This document shows, piece after piece, positions 1-12,200 of a stretch of 64,000 nucleotides of DNA (its first letter is position 1; every line of letters begins with the position of its first letter). This DNA is from Cloeon dipterum (lineage: Eukaryota; Arthropoda; Insecta; Ephemeroptera; Baetidae): the NCBI RefSeq assembly GCF_949628265.1, contig NC_088788.1:14074001-14138000 (forward strand), written 5' to 3'. Both the position numbers and the translations under genes were made by a program. The notes under the pieces are model-generated. The model did no database searches, had not been told where the DNA came from, and saw only the letters and a list, made by a program, of their open reading frames with translations.

Positions 1-116
1 AAAAGTTTTGGAACCACCTCTAACAATTCAGGGGAGCCAGATAATTTTCCAAACACGCTCCCGAGGGCGGCTGAGATCCCAGCAATAAACGCAAACTGCA
101 ATTTTCCAGGAAACAT
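1..116 (-). CDS. TMEM42-like membrane protein, 5' end only
   Basis: The gene starts at an ATG at 116 on the minus strand and runs off the left edge, so only about 38 residues are visible. They read MFPGKLQFAFIAGISAALGS and then VFGKLSGSPELLEVV. A hydrophobic first segment with small residues is followed by a short polar turn. This matches what I recall of the N-terminal segment of vertebrate TMEM42, a small multi-pass protein related to EamA/DMT transporters, which has a GAFGALAAASAKLAFGSE-like stretch. No substrate is known for that family. It is head to head with Arp1, with 294 bp between the two start codons. The assignment rests on one short exon and could be another EamA-like protein. 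Confidence 0.5.
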   Translation of the reverse strand, partial: MFPGKLQFAFIAGISAALGSVFGKLSGSPELLEVVPKL

Positions 117-410
117 GCTCGCGGCTCGCCTCACGCCCGAACTCGCCGCCAAATGAAATCAAAATTTGTTTAGAATTTTGTGCTGCACCAACATTGCAAT
201 TACAAACAATAATACTTTTTTGAAGTTCAGGGTAAGTTTACGACAAATTTGGACTAAACTTGATAAAAATATTTAAAAATTCAATACTTTTATATTTATT
301 TAAACATTTAAATCAATTTTTTTTGGTAATTTAGATTTCGTATATTTTTTCTCAAGTTGGTATACGAGTGACGTCGTCTTACGTTCGCCAGGTGATTCTG
401 ACACCGAAAA
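117..410. promoter_or_regulatory. Shared intergenic promoter of TMEM42-like gene and Arp1
   Basis: Both flanking genes read away from this 294-bp gap, so it must hold both promoters and 5' UTRs. A TGACGTCG sequence near 368-376 resembles a CRE half palindrome. I see no clear TATA box at a fixed spacing. The role is inferred from the layout. Confidence 0.45.
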
Positions 411-2263
411 ATGGAGCCCTATGATGTGGTCATAAATCAGCCCGTTGTGATTGATAATGTGAGTTTTCTGCCTTAAAAAGCTATTAGACGAGAAAAGCAC
501 CAACCGATGCACAATTTATTTATAAACAGTATCCAATAATTCCATTTTAATTCGAATATTTAGCTAAATTATGCTCTTGCCACTCGCCGCCGCGGGGGTG
601 TGGCTGCACTTTTTGCCGAAATTTAGCCCAAAAATTGAAGAAAATCACCAAGTTTGAAATTAACGTGTTGTTTCAGGGCTCGGGAGTGATCAAAGCTGGG
701 TTTGCCGGAGACCAAAATCCAAAATGCCGCTTTCCAAATTAGTAAGTACATACATTATCAAAGTGGCAATGACCATAGATTCGCAAAGCGACGTGCGAAC
801 ATGAGTCATGCCCAAACAAGACACAGCTGAATGGACAATGAAGCCGAACCAACTATAACGATTTCCTGTGGTTGAAGCAAATGGCTAAAAAGATTCCGAC
901 TTTTAATGCATTACAATTATTGCTGATATTTTTCATAAATTGGATTTTATTTTCCCATAGTATCGGTCGGCCAAAGCATGTGAGGGTTATGGCTGGCGCC
1001 CTGGAGGGTGACATATTTGTGGGGCCTAAAGCCGAGGAACACAGAGGTCTCTTAAGCATCCGCTACCCTATGGAGCACGGCATTGTCACCGACTGGAATG
1101 ACATGGAGCGCATTTGGCAATATATCTACAGCAAAGATCAGCTCGGCGCCTTTTCTGAAGAGCATCCGGTACTCCTCACAGAAGCTCCCCTCAACCCTAG
1201 AAGAAACAGGGAAAAGGCAGCAGAACTCTTTTTCGAAACACTCAACGTCCCAGCACTCTATGTCTCCATGCAAGCAGTCCTTAGTCTGTCAGTTGTCAAA
1301 ACGTTTTTGCGAGGCTAGTGAGTTACAAAAACATTTTTGCGTCGTAGGTATGCTACTGGTCGTACAACAGGTGTGGTTCTCGACTCTGGAGATGGAGTCA
1401 CTCATGCGGTGCCTATTTACGAGGGATTTGCCATGCCTCACAGCATCATGAGGGTAGATGTAGCTGGCCGTGATGTCACAAGATATCTCAAGTAAGAATT
1501 TAATTAATTCTTAGATAAAAATCGGATTTACTCTTCCCCCTAATTTAGAATGCTGCTGAGGAAGGAGGGTGTCAATTTCCGCACAACAGCCGAATTTGAA
1601 ATAGTTCGTACCATCAAAGAAAAGGCTTGTTATTTGTCGAAGAACCCTCAAAAGGAGGAAAGTGTCGAATCTGAAAGAGTGCAGTACCAGTTACCGGACG
1701 GGAGCATGCTAGAGGTGAGGCTTGGAACTCAACAAATAATGTTTTATTTTTAACGCTCAAATATAAATAGGTTGGGCCTGCCAGATTCCGAGCTCCAGAA
1801 GTCCTATTCAGACCAGACTTGATTGGCGAGGAGTCTGAAGGCCTGCACGAAGTTCTTCTCTATGCTATTCAGAAGTCTGATCTTGACCTTCGGCAAGTTC
1901 TCTATCAGAACATAGTGCTCTCAGGAGGATCCACCCTCTTTAAAGTAAGATTCTAAGTTAGTTTGGCAATAAATTTTATACTTCATTCTTCTCCGCAGGG
2001 CTTTGGTGATAGACTTCTAGCAGAACTCAGAAAACTGGCGCCAAAAGATATTAAAATTAGGGTAAATATAAATACATATTTCCTGTTAGAATTTTATCTC
2101 TAAACAATGATTTCTTCAGATATCTGCTCCACAAGAACGCTTATATTCAACATGGATTGGTGGCTCTATCCTGGCCTCTCTTGACACATTCAAGAAGATG
2201 TGGGTTTCGAAGAGAGAGTTTGAGGAAGAAGGCCAAAGAGCATTGCACCGCAAAACTTTCTAA
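411..2263 (+). CDS. Arp1: Actin-related protein 1 (centractin, dynactin filament subunit)
   Basis: Arp1 forms the short actin-like filament at the core of dynactin, the cofactor that links cytoplasmic dynein to cargo. Eight exons join in frame: 411-458, 677-741, 961-1287, 1348-1491, 1549-1714, 1771-1944, 1999-2061 and 2120-2263. They give 376 residues, the length I recall for human ACTR1A. Diagnostic stretches are the N-terminal [20 protein letters not shown] phosphate loop, [62 protein letters not shown] and the C-terminus [15 protein letters not shown] in place of the actin RPRHQGVMVGMG region separates Arp1 from conventional actin. Intron 3 is only 60 nt. The start is the only ATG that gives the conserved N-terminus. 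Confidence 0.97.
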
Positions 2264-2699
2264 TCTTCCTAATTTGAAGCGTTCCATGGGCAGCTCAAGG
2301 AAGTTTTTTCTCTGTGAACGGAGCAGCAAGAAATTTTCATTCGTGGTTGAAACATCAATTGAAAACTAATCGTTTGCCACTGTGATAATTCCAATGGAAT
2401 GCAGTCGGCAGACCAAACAAGCACATGACCGAAGAAAGACTTCTAGCCCTCATAAATTCTTTAGCTGCAATTTAATTTATTATTATTGTACTAGATGCAC
2501 ACCATTTTTACAATTTTCTTAATAATCAATTGAGGAAAGAGGTTATTTATGCGATAACTGATTTACATGTTTTCAGTGCAACTTCCATTGCGATCTTCGA
2601 ATTGGCTCTTAATTTGCAATAAGTTATAACATATGAATTAAAATAATGCTTTATATAATAAGACTAAAAAGCGTTTTTTTTAATAAAAACCACTTTATT
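2264..2699. other. Arp1 3' UTR meeting the TMEM115 3' end
   Basis: No coding potential is seen. A plus-strand AATAAA at 2682-2687 fits the Arp1 polyadenylation signal. A minus-strand AATAAA (TTTATT at 2694-2699) fits TMEM115, which is transcribed from the other side. The two mRNAs should therefore end within, or overlap by, a few tens of bases. Confidence 0.55.
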
Positions 2700-3200
2700 C
2701 AATACTCTTTGGACTTCAACAAAAATTTTCAGCGCCTTGGAATTAAATAGGTTAATAGTTTGCTTGAAACCTGCAACTGTAGTGCGAACAAAGTGTTCTC
2801 AACATTTTTATGTTATATAAAAACTGTGCAATGAATTCACAACACTTACTGTACGGGAGCAGGCAATGGTTAACATGCTGGTGAACAGAGTTGACTGTGG
2901 TTTCTAGATTTGCTCAAATCGCGTTCCTTAGTGGTCGAAAGAAACGGTAAATTTTGGCTTAGTAAGAACATCATCTTAAAAACTCTGTAGTGCTATTTTC
3001 CATTTAGATTTCCAGACTGAATAACAATAACCCTTATCACAAACATTCAGATTCGAGCACATCAAGTATCCCTAAATTACAGTCACTTAAAAGACACGTC
3101 ATTCGATCGTCAACATGCGTTCTCTCACTCTGATAGTCCAATGGCCAGCCTGGTCACTCACAGACGCTTTAAAACTATCAACTAGGAAGTCAGTCTTAGT
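2700..3200 (-). other. TMEM115 3' UTR
   Basis: About 500 nt lie between the TMEM115 stop and its candidate AATAAA at 2694-2699 on the minus strand. No open frame of note and no structured element are seen. The extent is inferred from the poly(A) signal. Confidence 0.45.
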
Positions 3201-5685
3201 TCATTCGGAGGATGAGGACGTGATCAGTGGCTCCTTCTCGGAAGAGGAGTCGATCGAGCCGACTGCCTGCATGACTGCCGCGGCCGCTGCTCCTGGCCCG
3301 GTTGCCGCAGAAACTGGTGTGACCTCAGGCATGGCGATCGTGACCGACTTGGTGGTGCTGGGCTTGTTGGAAGTGCCCGTCCAGGCTGGCTTGGGTTGCC
3401 ATGATGGGTTGGGAGCAACGTTGGAGGATGTGCTTGGGTCAAATTTGCTGAGTCGCTCGCTCAAAGCCTTCAACGCCTTTTCTCTGTTTAAAAGGAAATT
3501 GCTTGTTAGTTTTCTGCTGTTGGAATGAGCCATATTATATAATTGAGATGTTTTATTGCCATCAAGAGAGTAACTTGAATTTGATGAACCATGAATCATA
3601 ATATCGTCTTGTCAAGGTGGGCCTATTTTCCAAAAAATCATGATCAAACAAAGATTGGATTTTTAAACAGATTTAAGTTCTTGATAGAATCCAATGAAAG
3701 CAGAAACACGAAAGGCTGTCATAATTTTCTGAAAAAATTAAATGCAGAACATTTCCGCAGAAATACGGAAGAATTATCAGCTCGCTTCACAACCAGGAAG
3801 CTGCATTTTATTTCTTTTGACAAATTTGTAAGTTTTTACTAAAATTTTGTCCTCTCAGTAAGCTAAAAACAATACTAGATTAGAAATTTTGGACTGTTTA
3901 TCTGTTGTTCATGTTAACGTCACGAAAGTAAACATGTTTGAGGCACAAAAATTGCATTTTTAGAGTGGCACGTACTTAAACAAATTTAAGCTTAGTCAAA
4001 AGTCATGATAAAATTATAAAAAATAGCATTGAAATTTTAACGTTTTTCCACAAAACAGGCGAATGATTTTCATAGTTTTTTTGGAGCAAAATATCCATTA
4101 TAATATTAAGCCTCATTTTTACTGACTCGTCTATAAAATTCTTGAAGATATCAGTCGTTTTGGACGGTTTAAGACGGTTATAAGTTGAGTTGGATTGGTT
4201 TAATTTGGCATAGTTTATTATTTGAGATAACTGTGACGATAGGGATCTCATAAAAATCATTAAATATCTAGATTTCACAGCCTTAACGATAACTATTTGA
4301 AGCAGAGAAATAAGTTCTAGCTGTGCACTGAATTGCTGTTTGCTAGGTTGCAAAATATTGTTGCTGTCAAAATTTGAAGTGTTTTCAAGAAAAAGTGAAA
4401 AACGACAAAATAACAGTGTGATAAAAACAAGATCAACACTAGCTACTCTCTAATCAACCACACACAGCATTATTTTGCGAAAATTTGCAAAATGAATTTT
4501 GGAGCATGCATCCCAAATTAATCGCATGACATACCTCCTTCTATCCTGGTCGTGCGGTTCACTGCCCGGCAGGCTGATTGTGATAGCAGTGGACGATCCC
4601 ATATCATATTTCCTCACTGGTTTCTGGCATAATCCTGCACTTACTAGCAAACCGTGAATTGTATTGCTAATGACTGCGATTGGTGGCTGCACCACATTAG
4701 GGAAGAAACTGGAATTCAGCTAGTTTTGAGCAAATTGACAAAGCTTTCGTTTCGAATGTGTACTTAGCAAAGCAGAAGCTCTCTGCCATGTCGCCCTTTG
4801 TACCGTTTGAGTGTCGCTGGTAAAATCGCAAGTAGGTCCAGCTGACGAGGAATCCGCAGGCATACATGGTAGGGTAGGTTCCTTCGATTAAGCCAACCAG
4901 GTATAGAATCAGTGACAGGCCAAGAACGCACAGAGGAATATTCCTGTTTGTGATTTTCCCTATGGGAGACCGAAAGACCAAATGCTCAGGCATGATCTGC
5001 TTGACAGCCACTGAGAGGGCTGCGATGTAGCCAGCCATGCCGTGAATGTGCACTTCGAACAGCAGTTCTGTGTTGGACGAGCACATGTAGAGGAATAAAT
5101 AGAAGAAAGCTGACAGGACAGCTACACTGAGGTTCACCACTCCGAAGAAAATGAGCATCTCGACTAGACCCCATAATGGCTCGATCAGTTTCCCGCAGAG
5201 CACCTGAAAATTAAATAATAACTTCAGGTGCAGTCCTCCAAAATTTTGACGTTTCAAGTTAAACCATCATGCAAATTTTGTTTAACGTCGTAAATTTATT
5301 ATTATCTATTTGCAATGGCAGAGAATGTAATGATTCTTTTCCGCCACTGTTTATTTCAATTTCAACATTTGTACAGCATTATTGACATGGTGTAAAAAGA
5401 TCCTCTCAAATCACTTACAAGAGTAAGCACGTCGATCAGCAACTCCCAGAAATGCAGCTCGAGAAAACAGAATGTAAACGCAGAGTATATTCGGAAGGTG
5501 GGTGGCAAGAAGTATCCTGGTGTAACGCTCAATATATCCACCATGTAGTCCGAATAGGAAAGAAAATAACAGCACACGGTTAAGGAACTAATTAATTTAA
5601 AAAATATGCTAGTGTTCGACGTGAGCGCTCCTAATTGCTGCTTCACGAAAGGTAAATTGCGGCTCACTGTCTTTAAAGTCGCCAT
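3201..5685 (-). CDS. TMEM115: Transmembrane protein 115 (rhomboid-fold Golgi protein)
   Basis: Four exons on the minus strand, 5419-5685, 4764-5203, 4535-4708 and 3201-3483, join in frame to 387 residues. The family is a catalytically inert rhomboid-like Golgi protein implicated in Golgi-to-ER retrograde traffic. Conserved stretches include VTPGYFLPPTF, KLIEPLWG.EMLIFFGVVN, a VHIHG turn, SWTYLRFYQRHS, KGDMAESF, KYDMGSSTAITISLPGSEP and REKALKALSERLSK. Five or six hydrophobic segments lie in the first 220 residues. A cytosolic tail of low complexity, rich in Ser, Pro and Ala, ends in TSSSSE. Intron 3 (3484-4534) is over 1 kb and carries a dispersed repeat. The gene is head to head with auxilin and tail to tail with Arp1. 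Confidence 0.93.
3701..3810. repeat. Dispersed intronic repeat, copy 1 (hairpin repeat)
   Basis: This segment of TMEM115 intron 3 resembles 37604-37806 in a PSME4 intron. Shared blocks, in the same order, are a GAA.ACG.AAGG.TGTCATAATTTT stretch, TTAATGCAG or TAAATGCAG, the hairpin TTTCCGCAGAAATACGGAAG (3752-3771), and AGGAAGCTGCATTT at the end. The hairpin arms pair around a GAAA loop. No ORF is carried, so it looks like a short non-autonomous element. Confidence 0.55.
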
Positions 5686-6244
5686 TTTTCACCACAACAC
5701 ACGTAAACATATGGGTGGAAACTCAATGGATGAACAAGGGGGAGTGGCACGGATCTACTCACATTATACCTTCGACTGCATTAAAATCATTTGACGATTT
5801 TTGAGTCAAAAAGAACATACCGGTTTCCATTTAATTGAGGCGTTGGTTTGTTTACTATCTATCTAGAAATATTATTTATCCAGATTAACAGTGGTTTTCC
5901 CGTACGAAAATATTTCTAAGTATTTTGAACTTATTATAATTTCTCATCATATTATGATATTTATGAAAATTACAAAATATCGGCAGTGTTTCTATAAAGA
6001 TTAAATCAACCGGTTTTTATCGTGTTTTTAAGTGCCTGCAATGCACAACGTACTCAGCGCTATTTACGCCCCTTGCGGTCGATTTTTTAAGCCACACAAC
6101 CATATGATTGTCATTTTTGTCTCAGGGCAATAATGCTTCAGGACTGATGTGGAATTTTTTATTTATTTTCGTTGTAAGGATGCGGTGACCCTCTCTGCTC
6201 GTCGAACAAATCTTTCTTTGTGAGACTCGTGAAAGATAGCAAAA
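5686..6244. promoter_or_regulatory. Shared promoter of TMEM115 and auxilin
   Basis: TMEM115 reads left from 5685 and auxilin reads right from 6245, so this 559-bp gap carries both 5' UTRs and promoters. No coding frame and no clear TATA box are present. The role is inferred from gene orientation. Confidence 0.45.
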
Positions 6245-9200
6245 ATGAGCGACCTCTTCAAGTCTGCTATGGGCTACTTCAGCTCCAGCTCAGTCCCTGG
6301 AGAGCCCACTGGTCAAGGCAATGAGTTTGTAGGCCAAATTGTGCAAATCAACAATGTGAAACTACGAATAAGAAAACTTATCGCTGAAGGTGGATATCTA
6401 TTTATAAAATGCTATTGGCCTTCATTCCGTAAAACTGTTGTTTTCCAGGTGGATTTGCGCTTGTCTTTGTTGCTCAAGATGTGAACACTGGCAAGGAATA
6501 TGCTCTCAAGGTAAGACGATAATTTTCCAAGAAATACGCGCAGAGACAGAGTTTATTTTGTGTGTAGAGAATGATGGCAGCGGACGAGGAAGCAAACAAG
6601 AATATTAATCAAGAAATTAATATTCTTAAAAAACTGAATGGACATGCAAATGTAATTCAGTTTATGATAGCTCATCAAGTTGAAAAATCAAGAACACCGC
6701 ACGGCATGACAGAGTATCAGATAGTGACAGAACTATGCACAGGTATGGAAAATTACTTTCAAACGTTCTATTCATAGTCTTTAAAATGAAAATCGTTACG
6801 ACAGTGGTATAAATAACTTAAATTTCTGTTTAACTTGTAATGCGTCTAGAGTGTATTTCAATTACCAAATTTTTGTATTGTCTGGAACTTTTCTTGACGA
6901 AACTGGTATTGTTTCTAAAAGGAAAATTTAAAATTTTCTTGTCTTGTATTGTTTTTCAATCCTTCTTGGTTTGGTATTGCTTTTCTGACAACAAAATCTT
7001 GTTTCGGTATTTTTTTTTAAATTCTTGTTTTTGAGATTTTTTTCTGGAAGACATCTTTTTTAAGTTTTATATTACTAAATCTTGCTTTGGCATTTTAATA
7101 AAATTGTCATTTTGCTTGATTAAATATATTTTAAAATTGAAACTAGAGAGGGGACAGGGATTACAGGAATCCCATCCCGTCCCTGAGGGACGCGGGTCGA
7201 ATTTTTTATTTCAAGACAGGGATGGGACGGGACAGGACAGGGGCAATCTTCAGCGGGACGAGGGACAGTTTTATCGGCAGCATTGACAAAGTGCAGCATT
7301 AAAAGCCTAGAGATTCTCACTTTGTCAACACGAGGAGGAAAGAAAGCAATCGGGGTTCGCCAATTTTGCAAAAATGCAACATCAACACTGGTTTTTTACG
7401 CAAAAATTAACAGCTGGAAAAACACCTATAGTTTTGGTTTTGTTCGCATTTTTCCGAATTTTACCCCGAAAGAGTCATATAATTTCCATAGTCAGAAATT
7501 TTGGAATATTGCGATGAGAGATAAAATTTTCGGTCTCTTGGTATAACCAGTGCAGGGTTCGCAAAAACATGCATTTTTCGGGGAAAAACCAACTGCATTG
7601 CAAAAATGTTTCCGCATCTTTCTGCAATTTTTATTGAAAATAAAAAATTTACACGACCAAAAATAGGGATTTTTTAAAATTATAAGAATTTTTCTATGAA
7701 AATGTTTCTTCCACCATAAAGAATTCAGGAAAAAACAATATTCTTGTATTGCCTCTTCCAGTATTGTTTGGTATTGTTCTGGTATTGAATTTTAAAATAA
7801 AATCCAGCAATTTGGTATTATTCTTGAAATACACTCTAATTATGCGTCACATTATAATTATTTTAATTTGGATTCCAGGTGGTAGTCTTATAGACGTTTT
7901 GAATCTTAGAGCTGGAAATCCTCTTCCTCCTATCACTGTGTGCCAGATTTTCTGGCAAACCTGCAAAGCTGTTCAACACATGCATGCACAACAGCCTCCA
8001 ATTACTCATAGAGATTTAAAGGTTTGCAATCACTCTAGATCGTGTTTTATTTTATTCAAACTAATAATGAGCAGATTGAAAACCTCTTGATTGGTGCTAA
8101 CGGGCAAATCAAACTATGCGATTTCGGCTCAGCAACATTTCAAACATTCCATCCTGACATGACATGGTCTGCAACGCAGAGGAGTTTGCTTGAAGACGAG
8201 GTAATTAGGGCTCTGAAACCCGTGGAACATGCTTACAATTTTTTATCAGATGGCAAAATTCACCACACCAATGTACCGAGCGCCTGAAATGTTGGACACC
8301 TGGGATAATAGGCCAATCACTTCAGCAAGCGATGTTTGGGCGCTTGGCTGCGTGCTCTTCATGCTTTGCTACTTGAAACACCCCTTTGAGGATTCTGCCA
8401 AGCTGCGAATCCTAAATGGAAACTACACCATCCCTCCTGGAGACACTAAATATTCCTGGTTCCACGACATCATCCGTTAGTGAAATTGAGTTGTTGCTTG
8501 TTTAAGGCTTAACTGTTTTTGCCAGGTGGATGTCTGCAGGTGGATCCCGAGAAGAGACTTAAAATTTCAGATGTTCTGGAAAGACTTGCTGCTATTTGCG
8601 AGAGTCACAACATTGATGTCAAAGAGCCACTGAAATTGTCAGGAAAGAGACTGGACACCCCTAGTCCCACACACCCTACTCCTAGTCCAGGTGAGCTCTT
8701 GTTCAATGTTGGAAGATACGTTTCTCTTATTGGGAGTTACAGCAGCTAACCATCCTGTCAGTGAGGAGAAGCCACCCCAGCGACCTCCGAGACCGTCACA
8801 GATGCCACATCGCCTCAGCAGCCCAAGCGAGACTCATCCTCTGCCTCAGAGGCCAGAGAGGCCGGAGAGACCTCTGCCTCCGGCTCCTCAGCAACCTCAG
8901 GCCGGTGGACTGTTTTCCTCTATCAAGGGTGGTGCTGGAAGCTTTTTGAAAAACCTCAAGGATACCTCCTCAAAGGTCATCACGACCGTCCAACAGTGAG
9001 CTGAGATTCTTTTTTACCTTGCCAAGTGAATTCACGATGCTTTGAAGGAGCATTGCGCGGTCCGACCTAGACCTTAGTTACATCACGTCAAGGCTCGCTG
9101 TGATGAGCTTCCCTGGCGAAGGGCTTGAAATTACCCACAGGAACAGCGCGGAGGACGTCCGAGCCCTGCTTGAAACTAGGCATGGAGGATATTTCATGGT

Positions 9201-12200
9201 CTTCAATGTATCTGGCCGAGCCTACAATCCAGCAAGGTAAGATTTTCTTACTGCTAGAGAGCCTTTCCTGAACAAGAACATTAATTTAACCCTGGAATTT
9301 GGAACAATGTTGTAGGTCTTCACCTTTTTCTAGTTTCTGATTTGAATTACATCTATTTTTAGTTAGATTTATTTTGAAGTTATCAAAATTTAGTTAGGAA
9401 CATATTATTATGCTTTACTACAAATGAGACAAATTTCAATTGACCAATCCTAAATGAGAGGTGAGAATCTTTAATATTTTTACCATTTAACTTCGTTATT
9501 AAATTTGCTCATTCTGAATTGAAGGTTGTGAATTAAAAAGACCGAAAATTCAATCCCTCTTAAGGGAAAGCAATTTACCTCTTTAAAAGTTTCTAAAAGC
9601 TTTTTACGACAATTTTTAAATATCGAATTCCTTGGTTGGATTATTTTTTGTGAGTACTAAATATCACAAATGAAATTATGCATTTGAATTCTATCAAAAT
9701 GTACGTGAGAAGTGTGTAGGAGTCAGATGATTGAAATACGACAAGTAACTCAATTACTAATTTTCATCTCACAAAACAAAAAGGGGTCCTAAAATCTGGT
9801 GCTTGAACTTAATGTTGCAAATTAATGTAAATTTGAATTATATCTATTGCTGTAGTCTAAATTAATCGGGATGAAATTGCGTTTATCTTTATTGTCAGAA
9901 TTCACAGTGTATTATTGCATCAATTATGAGTGAAAAAGTTATTTGTCACTTGATTAGAATAACTGATTTAAGTCAATTTGGAATTTAATGTTGAATATAA
10001 TTAAAACCAGGCTTCATCCTCGTTGTCAAATTAAAGAGAAATTCGTCTTCTTTATTTCTCGACCAGTTTCGACGTCACCAAGTACGTCCTAATCATGAGT
10101 TACAATTACAATCAAATAACAAACAATACAATAGATGTGACATTATTGTATTGTAAACTGGTCGAGAAATAAAGAAGACGAATTTCTCTTTAATTTGACA
10201 ACGAGGATGAAGCCTGGTTTTAATTATATTCAACATGAAAACAACCTCGAGTGGTCGCACTTTTCAAATATTGGAATTTAATGTTCTGGGGCTTACTTGG
10301 AAACGACTGGAATTTTCTTGTTTTAAGTAGTGGGGAGAATCACCACAAGTGAAAATGGCATGATATTTAATATAACAATGAAGCCCAAAACCATCTAAAA
10401 TTACTTCTTTATTCTAAAAGAGATTGGTAAAAATCTAACTTCAATATTTGAAAATGTAATAAAGAAAACGCTTTAAAAGCGGAAAGACTCAAATTGCTGT
10501 AAGTAAATCCCAGTAAATATTTATTTTAGTGGAGACCCAAACTTAATACTAAAAAAAAAAAAAAAAATCAAATAAGAACAGTAATTTAATCGCCCCTGCT
10601 ACTCTCCACTTAACTAAAGTGTCTTCTGCAGACTTGGCGGGCGAGTAATGGACTGCAACTGGCCTGGAAAAGGAAGGGCGCCACCACTGGCAACTCTCTA
10701 CTCCACCTGTTCAGCGATGCTTGAATTCCTGGGCAAGGACAACCGAAATATATGCGTCGTACACTGCATGGATGGCAGGGCTTCCTCTGCCCTTGCTGTG
10801 AGTGCTCTGTTGATGTATTGTGGACTGTTCAAGAGACCGGATGATGCCGTTCAAATGTTTGCCGTCAAGAGGTTCCCTCCCATTCTAAACCCTTCAGAAA
10901 TGAGGTCAGTTAAATATTGAAAGCCCTGTACCCTCTTCATTAACTATGTGATCCAGGTACCTTTACTATCTGTACAACATTCTGCAGCCGTCTCCGTTGT
11001 TACCTCACCGAATGCCAGTTCACATTGTTTCCCTGATCCTTCAGCCTGTGCCGATGTTCACAAAGGTCAAGGATGGCTGCAGACCATTTATTGAAATCTA
11101 TCAAGATGATCACAGAGTGTACACTACTATCCAGGAGTATGACCGAATGACCATGTATCACATTACGGAGGGCAAGGTTGGATATTTGATGGAAATTTCG
11201 TTACTTTGGCTTACCTGAAACTGTTTTACAGATCGCACTCCCAATTGGATTACCGGTCCAAGGAGACATTACAATTATAGTGTACCACGCACGCAACACT
11301 ATCAGTGGAGTCATTGCACAGGGTAGACCCTCTGGTAACTTAAAATAGTGAAATAAAAAACGAGATTTTTAATGAAACCTCGCTTTTAGGTATCCGGATA
11401 GGCCAGGTGCAGTTCCACACAGGCGTAATTGCGGAAGAGATGACAAGCCTGAAGTTCCAACAGTGTGAGCTGGACGAGATTGAAGTCAGTCCGGACCACT
11501 ACCCTGAAAAATTCTCAATTACTGTAAGTGTGTTTGTCTCCGATGAAGCGAAGAAACCGTCGCGGCCCGAGACGTGGCTCGATCACCACACTAAAACTCT
11601 ATCTCCAGACCTCTTATTCTCCACCAAATTAGAAAAAGAAGAAGCAGTAGAAACATTTGGTATATAACGCATTTAATTGGACCTGATCTTTCATTAATTT
11701 GCTTGAACCGCAGTGCATGTCCCGTCGAAGCCTCCTCCACGACCTGCAGCGCCTCACCCTAATCATTCTACACCACCTCCAGTGCCGCCTCACGCCAATC
11801 CACCTCCTAGGCCACAACCGCCTGTGATTCAGAAACCTGAGGAGGAGCCAGAGGCTGAGCCTGAAATATCTAAGGTTTGTATCTACAAATTTTTTAGTTT
11901 TATAAAATACTCATAAATAAATATTGATATTCAAAGTCTTCCAATTATAAACAGTTAATTTTAACCATTTAACACTTCTGTATCAGGAGGAGGGCAAAGA
12001 AGCAGCTGAGAAGTTGTTAGAAGATGACCTTCTGGGTTTGAACCTGAACCTGAGTGAGCCAAGCAATAATGAAGGCGCCCCTGTCAGCCTGCCCAAACCG
12101 TCAAGCAATGTTGACTTGCTAGGAGGATTTGGAACCGGAGCAGATACTTTCTTCGCTCCTGACGCACCGCAGCCCAAACCATCTGATGATTTGTTTGATC

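Noticed and set aside
3115-3528. 137-codon plus-strand frame over TMEM115 exon 4
   Set aside because: It is antisense to the low-complexity tail of TMEM115, whose frame is fixed by splicing and homology.
10070-10122. Possible hammerhead-like core (GACGTCGAAAC) on the minus strand next to the fold-back arm
   Set aside because: The CTGANGA box is not intact and the stems do not close, so a ribozyme cannot be claimed.
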